64,000 bases of DNA from Nitrospira sp. (GTDB lineage: Bacteria; Nitrospirota; Nitrospiria; Nitrospirales; Nitrospiraceae). The notes under the pieces were generated by a model. That model was not told the origin of the DNA. It searched no databases and saw nothing but the letters and a program-made list of their open reading frames with translations. Shown in pieces: positions 9,480 to 18,393 of this stretch. The DNA is taken from the NCBI GenBank assembly GCA_030123605.1, contig CP126123.1, positions 3,687,237-3,751,236 of the forward strand. The letters run 5' to 3'. Each line of letters starts with the position of its first letter. The first letter of the stretch is position 1. The position numbers and the translations under genes are program-made.

Positions 9480-11086
9480 CGCATATTACCGTAGTCGGAT
9501 CGGGACCGAGTGCCGTACATTTTGCTCTATCGGTGCTCAAAAAAGGTCATCACGTCGTGATGGTCGATGTGGGAGCGTCGAAGCCGGATCCCGTCGGTCT
9601 CGAACAGAGTTTCAACCAGCTGAAGGCAGGATTGCAGGACCCCGTCGAGTATTTTCTGGGCCGAGCTTATGAGGCGGTCATCTATCCGGGGACAGCGGGA
9701 GAATATTACGGCTTCCCACCAAGCAAACGGTATGTTTTTTCGTCGCCGCCCGGATACCGCGTCGAGTCGACCGGATTCTCCTCGCTCGCGTCCTTCGCGC
9801 GCGGAGGTCTTGCTGAAGCATGGACGGGGGGAGTGTATCCATTCAATGAACATGAACTCCGAGATTTCCCCGTTGAATACTCTCACATGCGATCCTGCTA
9901 CAGTGAGATCGCTCGGCGGATCGGAATTTCAGGCCTGCGGGACGATTTGGAGGAATTCATGCCTTTGCATGATCACCTCTTGGATCCGCTCGATCTCGAC
10001 GAACATTCCGAGGATTTGTTGCGGAAGTATGAGGGCAAAAAGCACCTCTTTCGACATCGGTTGCACTGCGTGGTCGGACGCGCACGCCTGGCAACGATCA
10101 GCCGGGATTGGGCCCATCGAAAAGCCTGTACGTACCGTGGGCGCTGTTTGTGGGGATGCCCACGTGACAGTTTTTACACTCCTTCTTTGACGTTAAAAGA
10201 ATGCGAGCGATATGAGTCGTTTCGCTATGTCCCGGGTTGTTACGTCAGTCATTTTCGAGTCGGCGAGGACGGGAGAGCCTCGCACCTGGTGATCGACCGG
10301 CTTGATGCCAAGGAAAGGGAAGAATGGGAACTCGACAGGCTCGTCTTGGGGGCGGGCACCCTCTCCACCTCACGAATCGTGTTGGAATCTATGCGGCAAC
10401 AGGACGGAACGGTGTTGAAGCTCACCGGATTGATGGACAATCAGCAAATTCTCATTCCATTTGTCAATCTGGACCTGGTCGGTCATGCTTATGCCGACGA
10501 GCGATATCAGTACCACCAAGTAGCGTTCGGCTTGATCGCCGACGATCCGTTCGACTACGTTCACTGTTTGATCACCACACTCAAATCTGCTCTGGTCCAT
10601 CCGTTGATTCATCGCACGCCTTCCGACATGAGGTTTGCGATTTTTCTCTTCAAGCACCTGCACGCAGCCCTGGGATTGGTCAATATGAACCTCAGTGACG
10701 ACCGACGAAGCACCAATTATGTCACCTTAAAGGATGACGGCGCCAAGGGGGACGCGACTCTCGCCCTCCATTACGAACCGAGAGCCGACCATGCAACGCG
10801 GATACGACATGCGCTGCGTCGCGCGAAAACCGTCCTGCGACATTTGAAATGTGTAGTCCCGCCTGGACAAGTCCATGTCCGACCGATGGGAGCCAGTATT
10901 CACTATGCGGGGACGTTACCCATGTCCCGTGAGAGGCGGCCGTTGACCGTGTCGCCGAACGGTCAAAGCCACGATTTTGAGAATGTCTACATCGTGGATG
11001 GCGCGACGTTTCCCGCACTGCCCGCCAAGAATATTACGTTCACCTTGATGGCCAATGCGGTTCGTATCGCCGAACGGAGTTTTTGA
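9476..11086 (+). CDS. GMC-family FAD-dependent oxidoreductase
   Basis: Oxidises an alcohol group, probably on a sugar or polyol, using FAD. The N-terminus has the dinucleotide-binding motif ITVVGSGPSAVHFAL; a middle segment, SFARGGLAEAWTGGVYPF, resembles the second GMC signature; the C-terminal region NVYIVDGATFPALPAKNITFTLMANAVRIAE is the conserved FAD/catalytic end of the GMC family. ATG 9476 overlaps the preceding stop (ATGA), which is why I rejected the longer TTG start at 9452. At 536 aa it has a normal length. The electron acceptor is unknown; the membrane-anchored neighbour may tie it to the inner membrane. Confidence 0.85.
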   Translation: MTHITVVGSGPSAVHFALSVLKKGHHVVMVDVGASKPDPVGLEQSFNQLKAGLQDPVEYFLGRAYEAVIYPGTAGEYYGFPPSKRYVFSSPPGYRVESTGFSSLASFARGGLAEAWTGGVYPFNEHELRDFPVEYSHMRSCYSEIARRIGISGLRDDLEEFMPLHDHLLDPLDLDEHSEDLLRKYEGKKHLFRHRLHCVVGRARLATISRDWAHRKACTYRGRCLWGCPRDSFYTPSLTLKECERYESFRYVPGCYVSHFRVGEDGRASHLVIDRLDAKEREEWELDRLVLGAGTLSTSRIVLESMRQQDGTVLKLTGLMDNQQILIPFVNLDLVGHAYADERYQYHQVAFGLIADDPFDYVHCLITTLKSALVHPLIHRTPSDMRFAIFLFKHLHAALGLVNMNLSDDRRSTNYVTLKDDGAKGDATLALHYEPRADHATRIRHALRRAKTVLRHLKCVVPPGQVHVRPMGASIHYAGTLPMSRERRPLTVSPNGQSHDFENVYIVDGATFPALPAKNITFTLMANAVRIAERSF

Positions 11087-11145
11087 TGTCGCTTTCCGGT
11101 TGGAACGATCGCGGATAGTCCAAGCGGTTGGAGGCAGGGTTTCCG

Positions 11146-12579
11146 ATGACATCCATTGAACGCCCCAGAGTGGTCATTTTAGGGGCCGGACCGGCCGGTG
11201 TCGGGGCAGCCTATCGTCTCATGCAACACAACCGCTTCGATGTCACGATCGTGGAACGGAATGAAGCCGTCGGGGGCAATGCGGGAAGTTTCGCATTGGG
11301 AGGGCTGAATGTCGATTATGGCAGTCATCGACTGCATCCCTCGTGTGATCCGCAAGTCTTCGAAGATATTCGACTCTTGTTGAGGGACGATTTGCTCGAA
11401 AGACCGAGACATGGTCGAATTCACCTCAAGGGGAGGTGGATTCATTTTCCGTTAAAACCGGCAGATCTGATGATGAGGGTCTCTCCCACGTTTGCGCTCG
11501 GCGTCGGCCTCGATCTGCTCAAAAAGATGACGGGATTCAGACTCGATACCGAGCGGCGGGAATCCTTCGCGACGGTATTGGAAGCCGGTTTGGGAGGGAC
11601 GATCTGTCGAGATTTCTACTTTCCCTATGCGAGAAAACTGTGGGGTGTCGAGCCGGATGCGTTGTCGGGCGCACAGGCCAAGAGACGCGTGCAAGCGAGT
11701 TCGCTCTCCAAAATGTTTCGCAAGATCCTAGGAATGCGCTCGGGCGGACAACAGGGGAAACGAGGCGTCTTCTATTACCCTCGCAGAGGGTTCGGCCAGA
11801 TCACAGAAGCTTATTCGAAGGCCGCGGAATCGGCGGGGGCGAAGATGCTGTTCAAGACATCCGTCCGATCCCTGCAGATGGACGGGAATAGGGTGCACAC
11901 CGTCGTGGCCGAGCGTGACGGGATGGAAATGCGTATCCAATGCGATCACGTATGGTCTACGATTCCTCTCACTGCGTTGGTGCGGTCGCTCCATCCGGCG
12001 GCGCCGTCCGACGTGTTAGAGAACGCCGGGAGGTTGACGTTCAGGTCCATGGTTCTTGTGTACATCGTGCTTGAGCAGGACCGATTCAGCGAATTCGACG
12101 CCCACTATTTTCCGGAAACGTCGATCCCCATCAGCCGTCTATCCGAACCGAAAAATTATAGTCTTCACGGTCGGTCCGGCATGACGGTTCTCTGTGCAGA
12201 GATGCCATGCTCTCTGCAGGATCCCGTATGGAACATGTCGTCGGATGAGTTGGGGCAGGTGGTGTTGGACACCCTCTCTCGCCTATCGCTTCCGGTCAAG
12301 GGGCCGGTGAAGGAAGTTCTGGTTAAGAAACTCAGCCATGCCTATCCCGTGTATCTCCAAGGGTACGAGAGTCGCTTCAAGGCGATGGATGACTATCTCG
12401 AACCGATGTCGAATCTCTTGACCTTCGGCCGACAAGGGTTGTTTGCGCATGATAATACGCATCATGCCCTGTTCATGGCCTATGCGGCAGTGCAGTGCCT
12501 GCATCCTGACGGCGTGTTCGCATGGGATCGGTGGAAACAGTATCGAGCCGTCTTCGAGACGCATGTGGTCGAGGATTAG
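11146..12579 (+). CDS. FAD/NAD(P)-binding amine-oxidase-like protein (UDP-galactopyranose mutase/protoporphyrinogen oxidase-like)
   Basis: The N-terminus RVVILGAGPAGVGAAYRLM followed by VERNEAVGGNAGSF is the FAD-binding motif of the amine oxidoreductase superfamily. NVDYGSHRLHPSCDPQ recalls the substrate/FAD contact region of UDP-galactopyranose mutase-like enzymes common in glycan loci. Start ATG 11146 has GGAGG at 11130-11134; the in-frame TTG at 11128 overlaps this ribosome site and is less likely. Function in the locus could be sugar ring contraction or oxidation; I cannot tell which. Confidence 0.8.
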   Translation: MTSIERPRVVILGAGPAGVGAAYRLMQHNRFDVTIVERNEAVGGNAGSFALGGLNVDYGSHRLHPSCDPQVFEDIRLLLRDDLLERPRHGRIHLKGRWIHFPLKPADLMMRVSPTFALGVGLDLLKKMTGFRLDTERRESFATVLEAGLGGTICRDFYFPYARKLWGVEPDALSGAQAKRRVQASSLSKMFRKILGMRSGGQQGKRGVFYYPRRGFGQITEAYSKAAESAGAKMLFKTSVRSLQMDGNRVHTVVAERDGMEMRIQCDHVWSTIPLTALVRSLHPAAPSDVLENAGRLTFRSMVLVYIVLEQDRFSEFDAHYFPETSIPISRLSEPKNYSLHGRSGMTVLCAEMPCSLQDPVWNMSSDELGQVVLDTLSRLSLPVKGPVKEVLVKKLSHAYPVYLQGYESRFKAMDDYLEPMSNLLTFGRQGLFAHDNTHHALFMAYAAVQCLHPDGVFAWDRWKQYRAVFETHVVED

Positions 12580-12612
12580 CCGAGAGACAGGATCGGGAAT
12601 GAAGGGGGCTTG

Positions 12613-13626
12613 ATGGAACTACGGTTTGGGCTCATCGGATGCGGCGGCATCGGTGAGTTGCGAGCGCAGGCGTGTGCGCAGCTTCCGTCACATCGGCTCG
12701 TCGCGGTGAGCGATGCGATCGGGAGCCGAGCAGAGACCATGGCCGCAATGTACCGGTGTCAGGTGGAAGCAGAGTGGCGTGCATTGGTGCGCAGGCGGGA
12801 TGTCGATGCAGTGATCGTGTCCACGCCGCCATCGTTACATGCGGAGATGACGATCGAGGCCCTGGAGCACGGCAAACATGTTCTCTGTGAAAAGCCCCTT
12901 GCTCGCACGGTGGAGGAATGCAGCCGAATGAACCGGGCCGCCGAGCGAAACGGACGCGTGTTGGCGACAGGGTTCAATTATCGATTCTATCCGTCCATCC
13001 TCAAAGCCAAGGAATTGTTGGATGCCGGGACGATCGGGGAGTTGAACCATGTTCGCAGTTATGCAGGATATACGGCCAAGGATCACAATCACGAATGGCT
13101 GCATGACGCGGAGGTGATGGGAGGAGGTGCCCTGCGCGATAACGGCATCCATCTTCTCGACCTCACTAGGTACTTTATGGGAGAGGTGGCGGAGGTGAAG
13201 GGGTTTGCATCGAATGAGGTATGGAAGTTTCGCGGGTGTGAAGATAATGGCTTTGGCTTGCTCCGAAGTCCGACGGGGGTGATCGGTACCCTCCAGGCCA
13301 GTTGGACGGAATGGCGTGGGTATCAGTTTTTGGTGGAATTGTATGGAACGCGAGGATGTATTCGAGCCTGGTGCTTCCCGACGCTGGTCCGACTCATCCA
13401 TTCGAACCAGGTCGGAGGGCCGTCCAAGAAAAAAACTTACCTGTTCCCCAAGGTGTTCCTTTTCGAGCACCTCCGGTCGTATCGCTGGGTCGTGGTTCAA
13501 AGTTTTGTGAAAGAAATGGCGGCCTTCGGCGAGGCCATCGGCGGAGGAAGCACGCATCTCGCGACCGGGCTCGATGGATTGGAGACGGTCAAAATTGCAG
13601 AGGCCATCTGCCGTGGTGGTCTCTGA
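12613..13626 (+). CDS. Gfo/Idh/MocA-family oxidoreductase
   Basis: NAD(P)-dependent sugar (nucleotide) dehydrogenase family. Motifs: FGLIGCGGIGELRAQ (Rossmann), VIVSTPPSLHAEM, and GKHVLCEKPLA with the EKP catalytic Lys. The C-terminal alpha/beta domain follows (HNHEWLHDAEVMGGGALRDNGIHLLDL, with the conserved D/H-rich segment). A GAAGGGGG lies 5-10 bases before ATG 12613. Likely oxidises or reduces a ring carbon of a sugar used in the glycan. Confidence 0.88.
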   Translation: MELRFGLIGCGGIGELRAQACAQLPSHRLVAVSDAIGSRAETMAAMYRCQVEAEWRALVRRRDVDAVIVSTPPSLHAEMTIEALEHGKHVLCEKPLARTVEECSRMNRAAERNGRVLATGFNYRFYPSILKAKELLDAGTIGELNHVRSYAGYTAKDHNHEWLHDAEVMGGGALRDNGIHLLDLTRYFMGEVAEVKGFASNEVWKFRGCEDNGFGLLRSPTGVIGTLQASWTEWRGYQFLVELYGTRGCIRAWCFPTLVRLIHSNQVGGPSKKKTYLFPKVFLFEHLRSYRWVVVQSFVKEMAAFGEAIGGGSTHLATGLDGLETVKIAEAICRGGL

Positions 13627-13743
13627 TCTCAGCCCCTTGCCTGGGATGAGGATTCGCGCGTTCGATCCGAACGGCGACGGTACAACTACTTGCAACGGAC
13701 GGAACCGTGGCGTTGGATCGTCCGTGAGGGACAGGGCGTGAGG

Positions 13744-14439
13744 ATGACCATCAATTGGCGAAAAACACACAGGACCATGGCGGTATCGATAGGATTTCTC
13801 TTTCTCCTGTGGGTCGCGAGCGGAGCGATCATGGTGATGCCGCAGGTGAACGTCGATACGCTTGCTCCTGACCGTCCTATGTTTCAGCCGCACGCTCTCC
13901 GTGACTTGCGTATCTCTCCTGCGGACGCAATCAAGACGGTGAATGGCCTGAGTCAGGAACCTGTTGACGTCACGAATATACACCTGCGACCCCTTGCAGG
14001 GACGATGGTGTACGAAATTTTCACCGGCGACGGAGGGGCTCATCTTATCGACGCCCATACGGGAGCAGTGGTGACGGTGACGGAGCAGATGGCGCAGACA
14101 ATTGCTCATGCCATGATGGTCGATGGAGTGAACGTCGAATCCTCCACGCTTGTGAATGCGTACGGTGGCGGCTACACATCTGGCCCCCTTCCGGTGTATC
14201 GCATCCAAATGTCCGATCCATCGGCGTCGGTCGTGTACGTTTCGGCGCGTAACGGGGACAGTCGATATACCAATCGCTGGATCAGGATTCGAGCAGGGCT
14301 CGAAGGCCTTCATAGTTTTGACCCTATCGAGTGGGTTACCGGTTCGAGTCTCCTCCGCAAAGGCCTTCTGCTCCTTGCCGGCCTGATCGGGGGAGTCGTT
14401 GCCCTCACCGGATATGCGCTGGTGTTCCGGAGGGTCTGA
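13744..14439 (+). CDS. PepSY-domain membrane protein
   Basis: About 231 residues with one N-terminal helix (SIGFLFLLWVASGAIMVMP) and one C-terminal helix (LLLLAGLIGGVVALTGYAL) enclosing a periplasmic region with PepSY-like features (SPADAIKTVN, then a short beta-rich stretch ending in THTGAVV-like residues). Such proteins occur as parts of iron-reductase or peptidase-regulating membrane proteins. ATG 13744 is used; an in-frame GTG two codons earlier and an upstream frame to 13690 exist. Its presence between sugar genes is unexplained. Confidence 0.7.
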   Translation: MTINWRKTHRTMAVSIGFLFLLWVASGAIMVMPQVNVDTLAPDRPMFQPHALRDLRISPADAIKTVNGLSQEPVDVTNIHLRPLAGTMVYEIFTGDGGAHLIDAHTGAVVTVTEQMAQTIAHAMMVDGVNVESSTLVNAYGGGYTSGPLPVYRIQMSDPSASVVYVSARNGDSRYTNRWIRIRAGLEGLHSFDPIEWVTGSSLLRKGLLLLAGLIGGVVALTGYALVFRRV

Positions 14440-14620
14440 AGACTGTGTCTCGCTAAAGAGGTGCCCTATTCGCACAGGTCGGGTGACACAATCCCTCGTC
14501 TCACCGCTTAGGGTAGAGGTTCAATCAAGAGATCTGGCGATAGAGGGGTGCCGGTGTCTATCCCATGGACTGGTGCGTGTACCGGGCCGTCAGTATGGTG
14601 ACGGGAGACGTGAACGTTCA

Positions 14621-16216
14621 ATGACCGAGGGCGGGTCACGTTTGCCGCAAATGCGGATCGGACCATGGAGGATGATCTGGTGGCTGGGGATAGCCATGGC
14701 CGTTTCCATGATCGGCTGTTCTCAGCCAAACGGGGAGGGATCCCTTCCACCAGGGAGTGAACGGAACCTGAAGTCGGTGATGTTCTCGACAGTGATGGGA
14801 GGGCAAGGTGGTTTCACGGAGGTCAGAGACATCGCGGTTGACAGACAGGGATTTATCTATGTCACCGGAGGAACCGAGTCGGCCGATTTTCCGACCACAC
14901 CGGGAGTGTACGACCGAAGCTTTAACGGAAGTTCGGATGCGTTTGTGATGAAGTTGACTGTCGACGGGAAGATTGTGTGGGCCACGTATCTTGGTGGTCC
15001 GAGTCATGACCGCGCTTATGCAATCGAAGTGGATGAACAGGGCTATGTCTATATCAGTGGACGAGCCGGCGATAAGTTTCCTGTCACCGATGCGGTGTTT
15101 CAGCCTCGGTTTCTCGGAGGGCCTCCCCAGGGGCCATACCCCTCGCAGAGCGGCTTCGTTGCCAAAGTGTCGCCTGAGGGGAACAAATTGCTCTGGGCCA
15201 GCTATTTCGGTGCAGGGGATGATCCCTCCCATCCGGTCAGGGACTTGGCATTGGATCCGGACGGTTCGATCTTTATCGCCGCCTCTTCGACGACCGGTGC
15301 CTATCCGAAACGTATTCGTCAAGCCTTTGACAGGGGGAATCGATCGCAGCATTCCGGGAAACGAGACGCGGTGCTGGCTCGTCTGAAGAATGACGGAACC
15401 GAAGTGATGTGGGCGACGTATCTTGGAGGACGAGAGTCTGAAGGAGGAGAGGGCTCCGTGCGCATCACGAGCAAGGGCAATGTCTACCTGTTGACAACGA
15501 CCGAATCCGACGATGCGCCCGTGACCCCTGGAGCGTACGGTCGGACGTATCACGGAGGAGGAGACTTTTACCTTGCGAAGTTCAGTGCAGAAGGCGCGCT
15601 GTTGTTTGCCTCCTATCTCGGCGGATCGGATCTCGAAAACCTTGAAACGCATGAACTGGCGGTCGATGGGGATGAAAATGCCATCATCGCGTCCGGCTCG
15701 CTCTCGCGCGACTATCCGACCACGTCTGGGGGCGTCCAACCGTCCTATGCGGGATCAGGAGGAAGCGGGACCGGAGGAGGGACAAATTATCCCGGCGATG
15801 TGGTGGTGACGAAGATCTCCGCGGACGGGACCAGGCTGTTGGCAAGCACGTTCCTCGGTGGGAGGTATGGAGAATCCGTCGAGGGCGTCGAGGTTGATTC
15901 CGATGGGAATGTGTCGATTACCGGCGGGACCTTTTCGGATGACTTTCCTGTGACGGGTGGAGCATTGCAAGCGAGGTTGAGCGGGAATGCAGATGCGTTT
16001 GTGGTCACGCTGTCGGCGGATCTGACGCACATCCTCTATGCCACCTATGTCGGAGGAAAGGGGGGTGAGGCGTGTCGCGCCCTTGCCGTGAGTCCCACTG
16101 GAGCGGTGATCATCGGCGGGGCGACCAAGTCCAGTGGATGGCCGATCGTGCAAGGGTTTCAAGAGGTTGTCGGTGCTCGCGGAGCCGGTGTTCTGCTTGG
16201 CCTGCGACCTCAGTAG
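14621..16216 (+). CDS. SBBP-repeat beta-propeller lipoprotein
   Basis: Secreted protein built from repeated SBBP units: each has a core like ATYLGG...DRAYAIEVDEQGYVYISG followed by FPVT or FPTT and an xQxxxxG turn. I count at least six such units between about residues 75 and 520. The N-terminal segment MIWWLGIAMAVSMIGCSQ is a lipoprotein signal with lipobox ending in Cys, so the propeller is probably anchored at the cell surface or periplasm. ATG 14621 is chosen; ATG 14651 would also keep the signal. The open frame continues upstream to 14399 but overlaps the PepSY gene and encodes no signal. Function unknown; surface adhesion or glycan contact is a guess. Confidence 0.82.
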   Translation: MTEGGSRLPQMRIGPWRMIWWLGIAMAVSMIGCSQPNGEGSLPPGSERNLKSVMFSTVMGGQGGFTEVRDIAVDRQGFIYVTGGTESADFPTTPGVYDRSFNGSSDAFVMKLTVDGKIVWATYLGGPSHDRAYAIEVDEQGYVYISGRAGDKFPVTDAVFQPRFLGGPPQGPYPSQSGFVAKVSPEGNKLLWASYFGAGDDPSHPVRDLALDPDGSIFIAASSTTGAYPKRIRQAFDRGNRSQHSGKRDAVLARLKNDGTEVMWATYLGGRESEGGEGSVRITSKGNVYLLTTTESDDAPVTPGAYGRTYHGGGDFYLAKFSAEGALLFASYLGGSDLENLETHELAVDGDENAIIASGSLSRDYPTTSGGVQPSYAGSGGSGTGGGTNYPGDVVVTKISADGTRLLASTFLGGRYGESVEGVEVDSDGNVSITGGTFSDDFPVTGGALQARLSGNADAFVVTLSADLTHILYATYVGGKGGEACRALAVSPTGAVIIGGATKSSGWPIVQGFQEVVGARGAGVLLGLRPQ

Positions 16217-16359
16217 GACGAGATCGATCGATGGCCGACGAGCTACGTGTTGTTGCAGCGCTCACGTCGTCATCCAGTGCCATCCACAAGGTCGTGTACC
16301 CGAGGGACCGGTGAGGATTGCGGACACTGATCAGGAGCAACGAACAGGATGAAACGGTG

Positions 16360-17319
16360 ATGACCTCAATCGTGAGCCCGGTTCGTGATCTCAGCGTGGT
16401 CGTCGTGGTGTTGGAAGGTGGAGATTGTCTCCGACAATGTCTCTCCCACCTCGAGCGACAACGCCTGAAAGGAAACCGTGAGATCATTGTTCCCTACGAC
16501 CGGCGCGTGCAACATGCGTCCGATTTCATACGGGAGTTTCCGCAAGTCTCGTTTGTGCGCTGCGAGGGACGGAAAACCTATGCTGAATTGAGGACTGTCG
16601 GCATTCTGCACAGCCGGGGGCGGATTGTCGCAGTGACCGAAGACCAGTGCCTGCCGCAGGACGATTGGTGCGACCGGGTGATACAGGGGCACGACTCCCA
16701 TCACGCGGCGGTCGGGGGTGCTGTCGAGAAACAGGTCCCGGATCGGATGTTGGGCTGGGCCATCTACTTCGCTGATTATGTCCGTTATATGAGGCCGATG
16801 TCACCGACCTTGACGGGACACCTCACCGATTGCAACGTTTCCTACAAGAGATCGGCCCTCGATGCGATCGTCTCGGTATGGGAACAAGAGTTCCATGAGC
16901 CCGAGGTCCATGGTGCCTTGCAGGCGAAGGGCCGGACTTTGTGGTTCGATCCTGAGGTGATCGTGTATCAAAGGCGATCCATGGGATGGGCGGAGGCACT
17001 GAATGACCGATGGTGCTTCGGGCGGCTCTTCGGGAGTAGACGAGTGGTTCATGCCTCGGTCGCGCACCGAATAGCGTTCGGGGTCGCCGCATTGGCGACT
17101 CCCTTGCTGACGGTGCTGCGCGTCGCTCGGAACGTTGTTGAAAAGAGGCGATGCATCCTTCGATTCACATGGGCGCTTCCCGCGTTGATCGTGCTGAATT
17201 CTACCTGGGCGCTGGGAGAGTGTATGGGGTATTGGTCCGGACGACCTGCGGCCACGCTCCTGCCTGACAGCGAGGCGGTTGTCGGGCAGGGAGGACAGGA
17301 GGGAGCGCCGCCAAGATGA
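16360..17319 (+). CDS. Glycosyltransferase family 2 with C-terminal membrane segment
   Basis: GT2 fold: SVVVVVLEGGDCLRQCLSHL, EIIVPYDRR, and VAVTEDQCLP in the place of the DXD site (a TED variant also found in other GT2 enzymes), then NVSYKRSALDAI (acceptor/donor loop). A hydrophobic segment near residues 235-255 and another near 275-290 suggest membrane association. ATG 16360 with CAGGA about ten bases before it is preferred to the longer frame from 16318. The stop overlaps the following methyltransferase start by four bases. Confidence 0.85.
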   Translation: MTSIVSPVRDLSVVVVVLEGGDCLRQCLSHLERQRLKGNREIIVPYDRRVQHASDFIREFPQVSFVRCEGRKTYAELRTVGILHSRGRIVAVTEDQCLPQDDWCDRVIQGHDSHHAAVGGAVEKQVPDRMLGWAIYFADYVRYMRPMSPTLTGHLTDCNVSYKRSALDAIVSVWEQEFHEPEVHGALQAKGRTLWFDPEVIVYQRRSMGWAEALNDRWCFGRLFGSRRVVHASVAHRIAFGVAALATPLLTVLRVARNVVEKRRCILRFTWALPALIVLNSTWALGECMGYWSGRPAATLLPDSEAVVGQGGQEGAPPR

Positions 17320-18359
17320 TCTTCAAGGGCATCGAGATCTGCTGTCCGAAATGTCGGGGAGAGCTGGATGACCATCGAAGCGAGGAGAATATTCTCGAAT
17401 GTCGCACTTGTCGTCAGAGGTATCCGATTCTGGTCGGTATTCCCGACCTGCGGATTTTTTCTGATCCGTATATCGGGATCGAAGAAGATCATGTGAAAGG
17501 ACTGAAGGTCGCCGACCGTCTGCACCGTTCGACGTTTGCGGAATTGGTGGATTTCTACTACGGCACCACCTCCGTTGTCCCTCCCCACCATGCCAGGCAA
17601 TATACGAGAGGGTTGATGGCGGCTGAGGCGCGTGCACGGGCGGCATTGGATGGCTGGGAACGGGCCATTCAGCCGAAGTCGTTGGGAGGAGAGATCCGCA
17701 TGTTGGAAATTGGATGCGGCACTGCTCCACTGCTGGTGGCAGCGGCTCCCCGTTTCTCTCTGCTCGTCGGGGTCGACCTTGCCTTCCGGTGGCTGGTCGT
17801 GGCGAAGAAGCGGCTGCTGGAGGCTGGGCTCGATATCCCTCTTGTCTGCGCCTGCGCCGAAGCCCTTCCGTTTCCCGACGGATATTTTCATCGAGTGATC
17901 TCCGAGTCTTCGCTGGAGCACATGAAGGATCGCCGGCAGGTCATGAAGGAGTCCCGGCGTGTCCTGATTGCCGGGGGGTATTTCTGTGCGTCGACCCCAA
18001 ACCGTTGGAGCTGGGGGCCTGATCCGCAGGTCGGGGTACCGGCCGGCGGATATTGGCCGAAGAAAATCCTCAACGGCTATGTGAGGTGGCAAGGAGGGAT
18101 TCCACCTAAGCGGGATCTGTTATCGAGCCGAACGTTGAACATGCTGTTGCGAGACGAAGGCTTTACCGACATACAGATCTTTCTTCCGGACATTGCCGAT
18201 CAGCAGAGGAAGCAGTTCGGCGTCGTGCTCCAAGGGGTGATCGATCTGTACGGGTTTCTCAAGCGTATTCCGGTCTTGGGCAGCCTCATGTTCGTGATCG
18301 GTCCGTTGCTTCAGGGAATCGGTCGGAAGCCTCGCGAGTTGTCGGTCCAGTCCCAATGA
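17316..18359 (+). CDS. SAM-dependent methyltransferase with N-terminal zinc ribbon
   Basis: Residues about 6-45 contain CCPKCRGEL...LECRTCRQRYPILVGIPDL, the Trm112/YcaR-like zinc-ribbon module. Residues about 125-250 form a class I methyltransferase: MLEIGCGTAP (SAM-binding motif I), VGVDLAFRWL, ALPFPDGYF and SESSLEHM. A short hydrophobic C-terminus follows. Fusions of this ribbon with a methyltransferase are frequent in glycan loci, where they probably O-methylate a sugar; the substrate is unknown here. Confidence 0.85.
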   Translation: MIFKGIEICCPKCRGELDDHRSEENILECRTCRQRYPILVGIPDLRIFSDPYIGIEEDHVKGLKVADRLHRSTFAELVDFYYGTTSVVPPHHARQYTRGLMAAEARARAALDGWERAIQPKSLGGEIRMLEIGCGTAPLLVAAAPRFSLLVGVDLAFRWLVVAKKRLLEAGLDIPLVCACAEALPFPDGYFHRVISESSLEHMKDRRQVMKESRRVLIAGGYFCASTPNRWSWGPDPQVGVPAGGYWPKKILNGYVRWQGGIPPKRDLLSSRTLNMLLRDEGFTDIQIFLPDIADQQRKQFGVVLQGVIDLYGFLKRIPVLGSLMFVIGPLLQGIGRKPRELSVQSQ

Positions 18360-18393
18360 GACGGGCCTCTGCTGTTACTCTCGACGCCGGAGC

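Noticed and set aside
12835..14475. 546-codon minus-strand frame across the Gfo/Idh and PepSY genes
   Set aside because: Spans two supported plus-strand genes, has no domain and is rich in His/Arg as expected for a shadow.
14621..16216. Repeated peptide units considered as a DNA tandem repeat or CRISPR-like array
   Set aside because: Repeats are seen at protein level (SBBP units) with divergent DNA; there are no identical DNA repeats or spacers.
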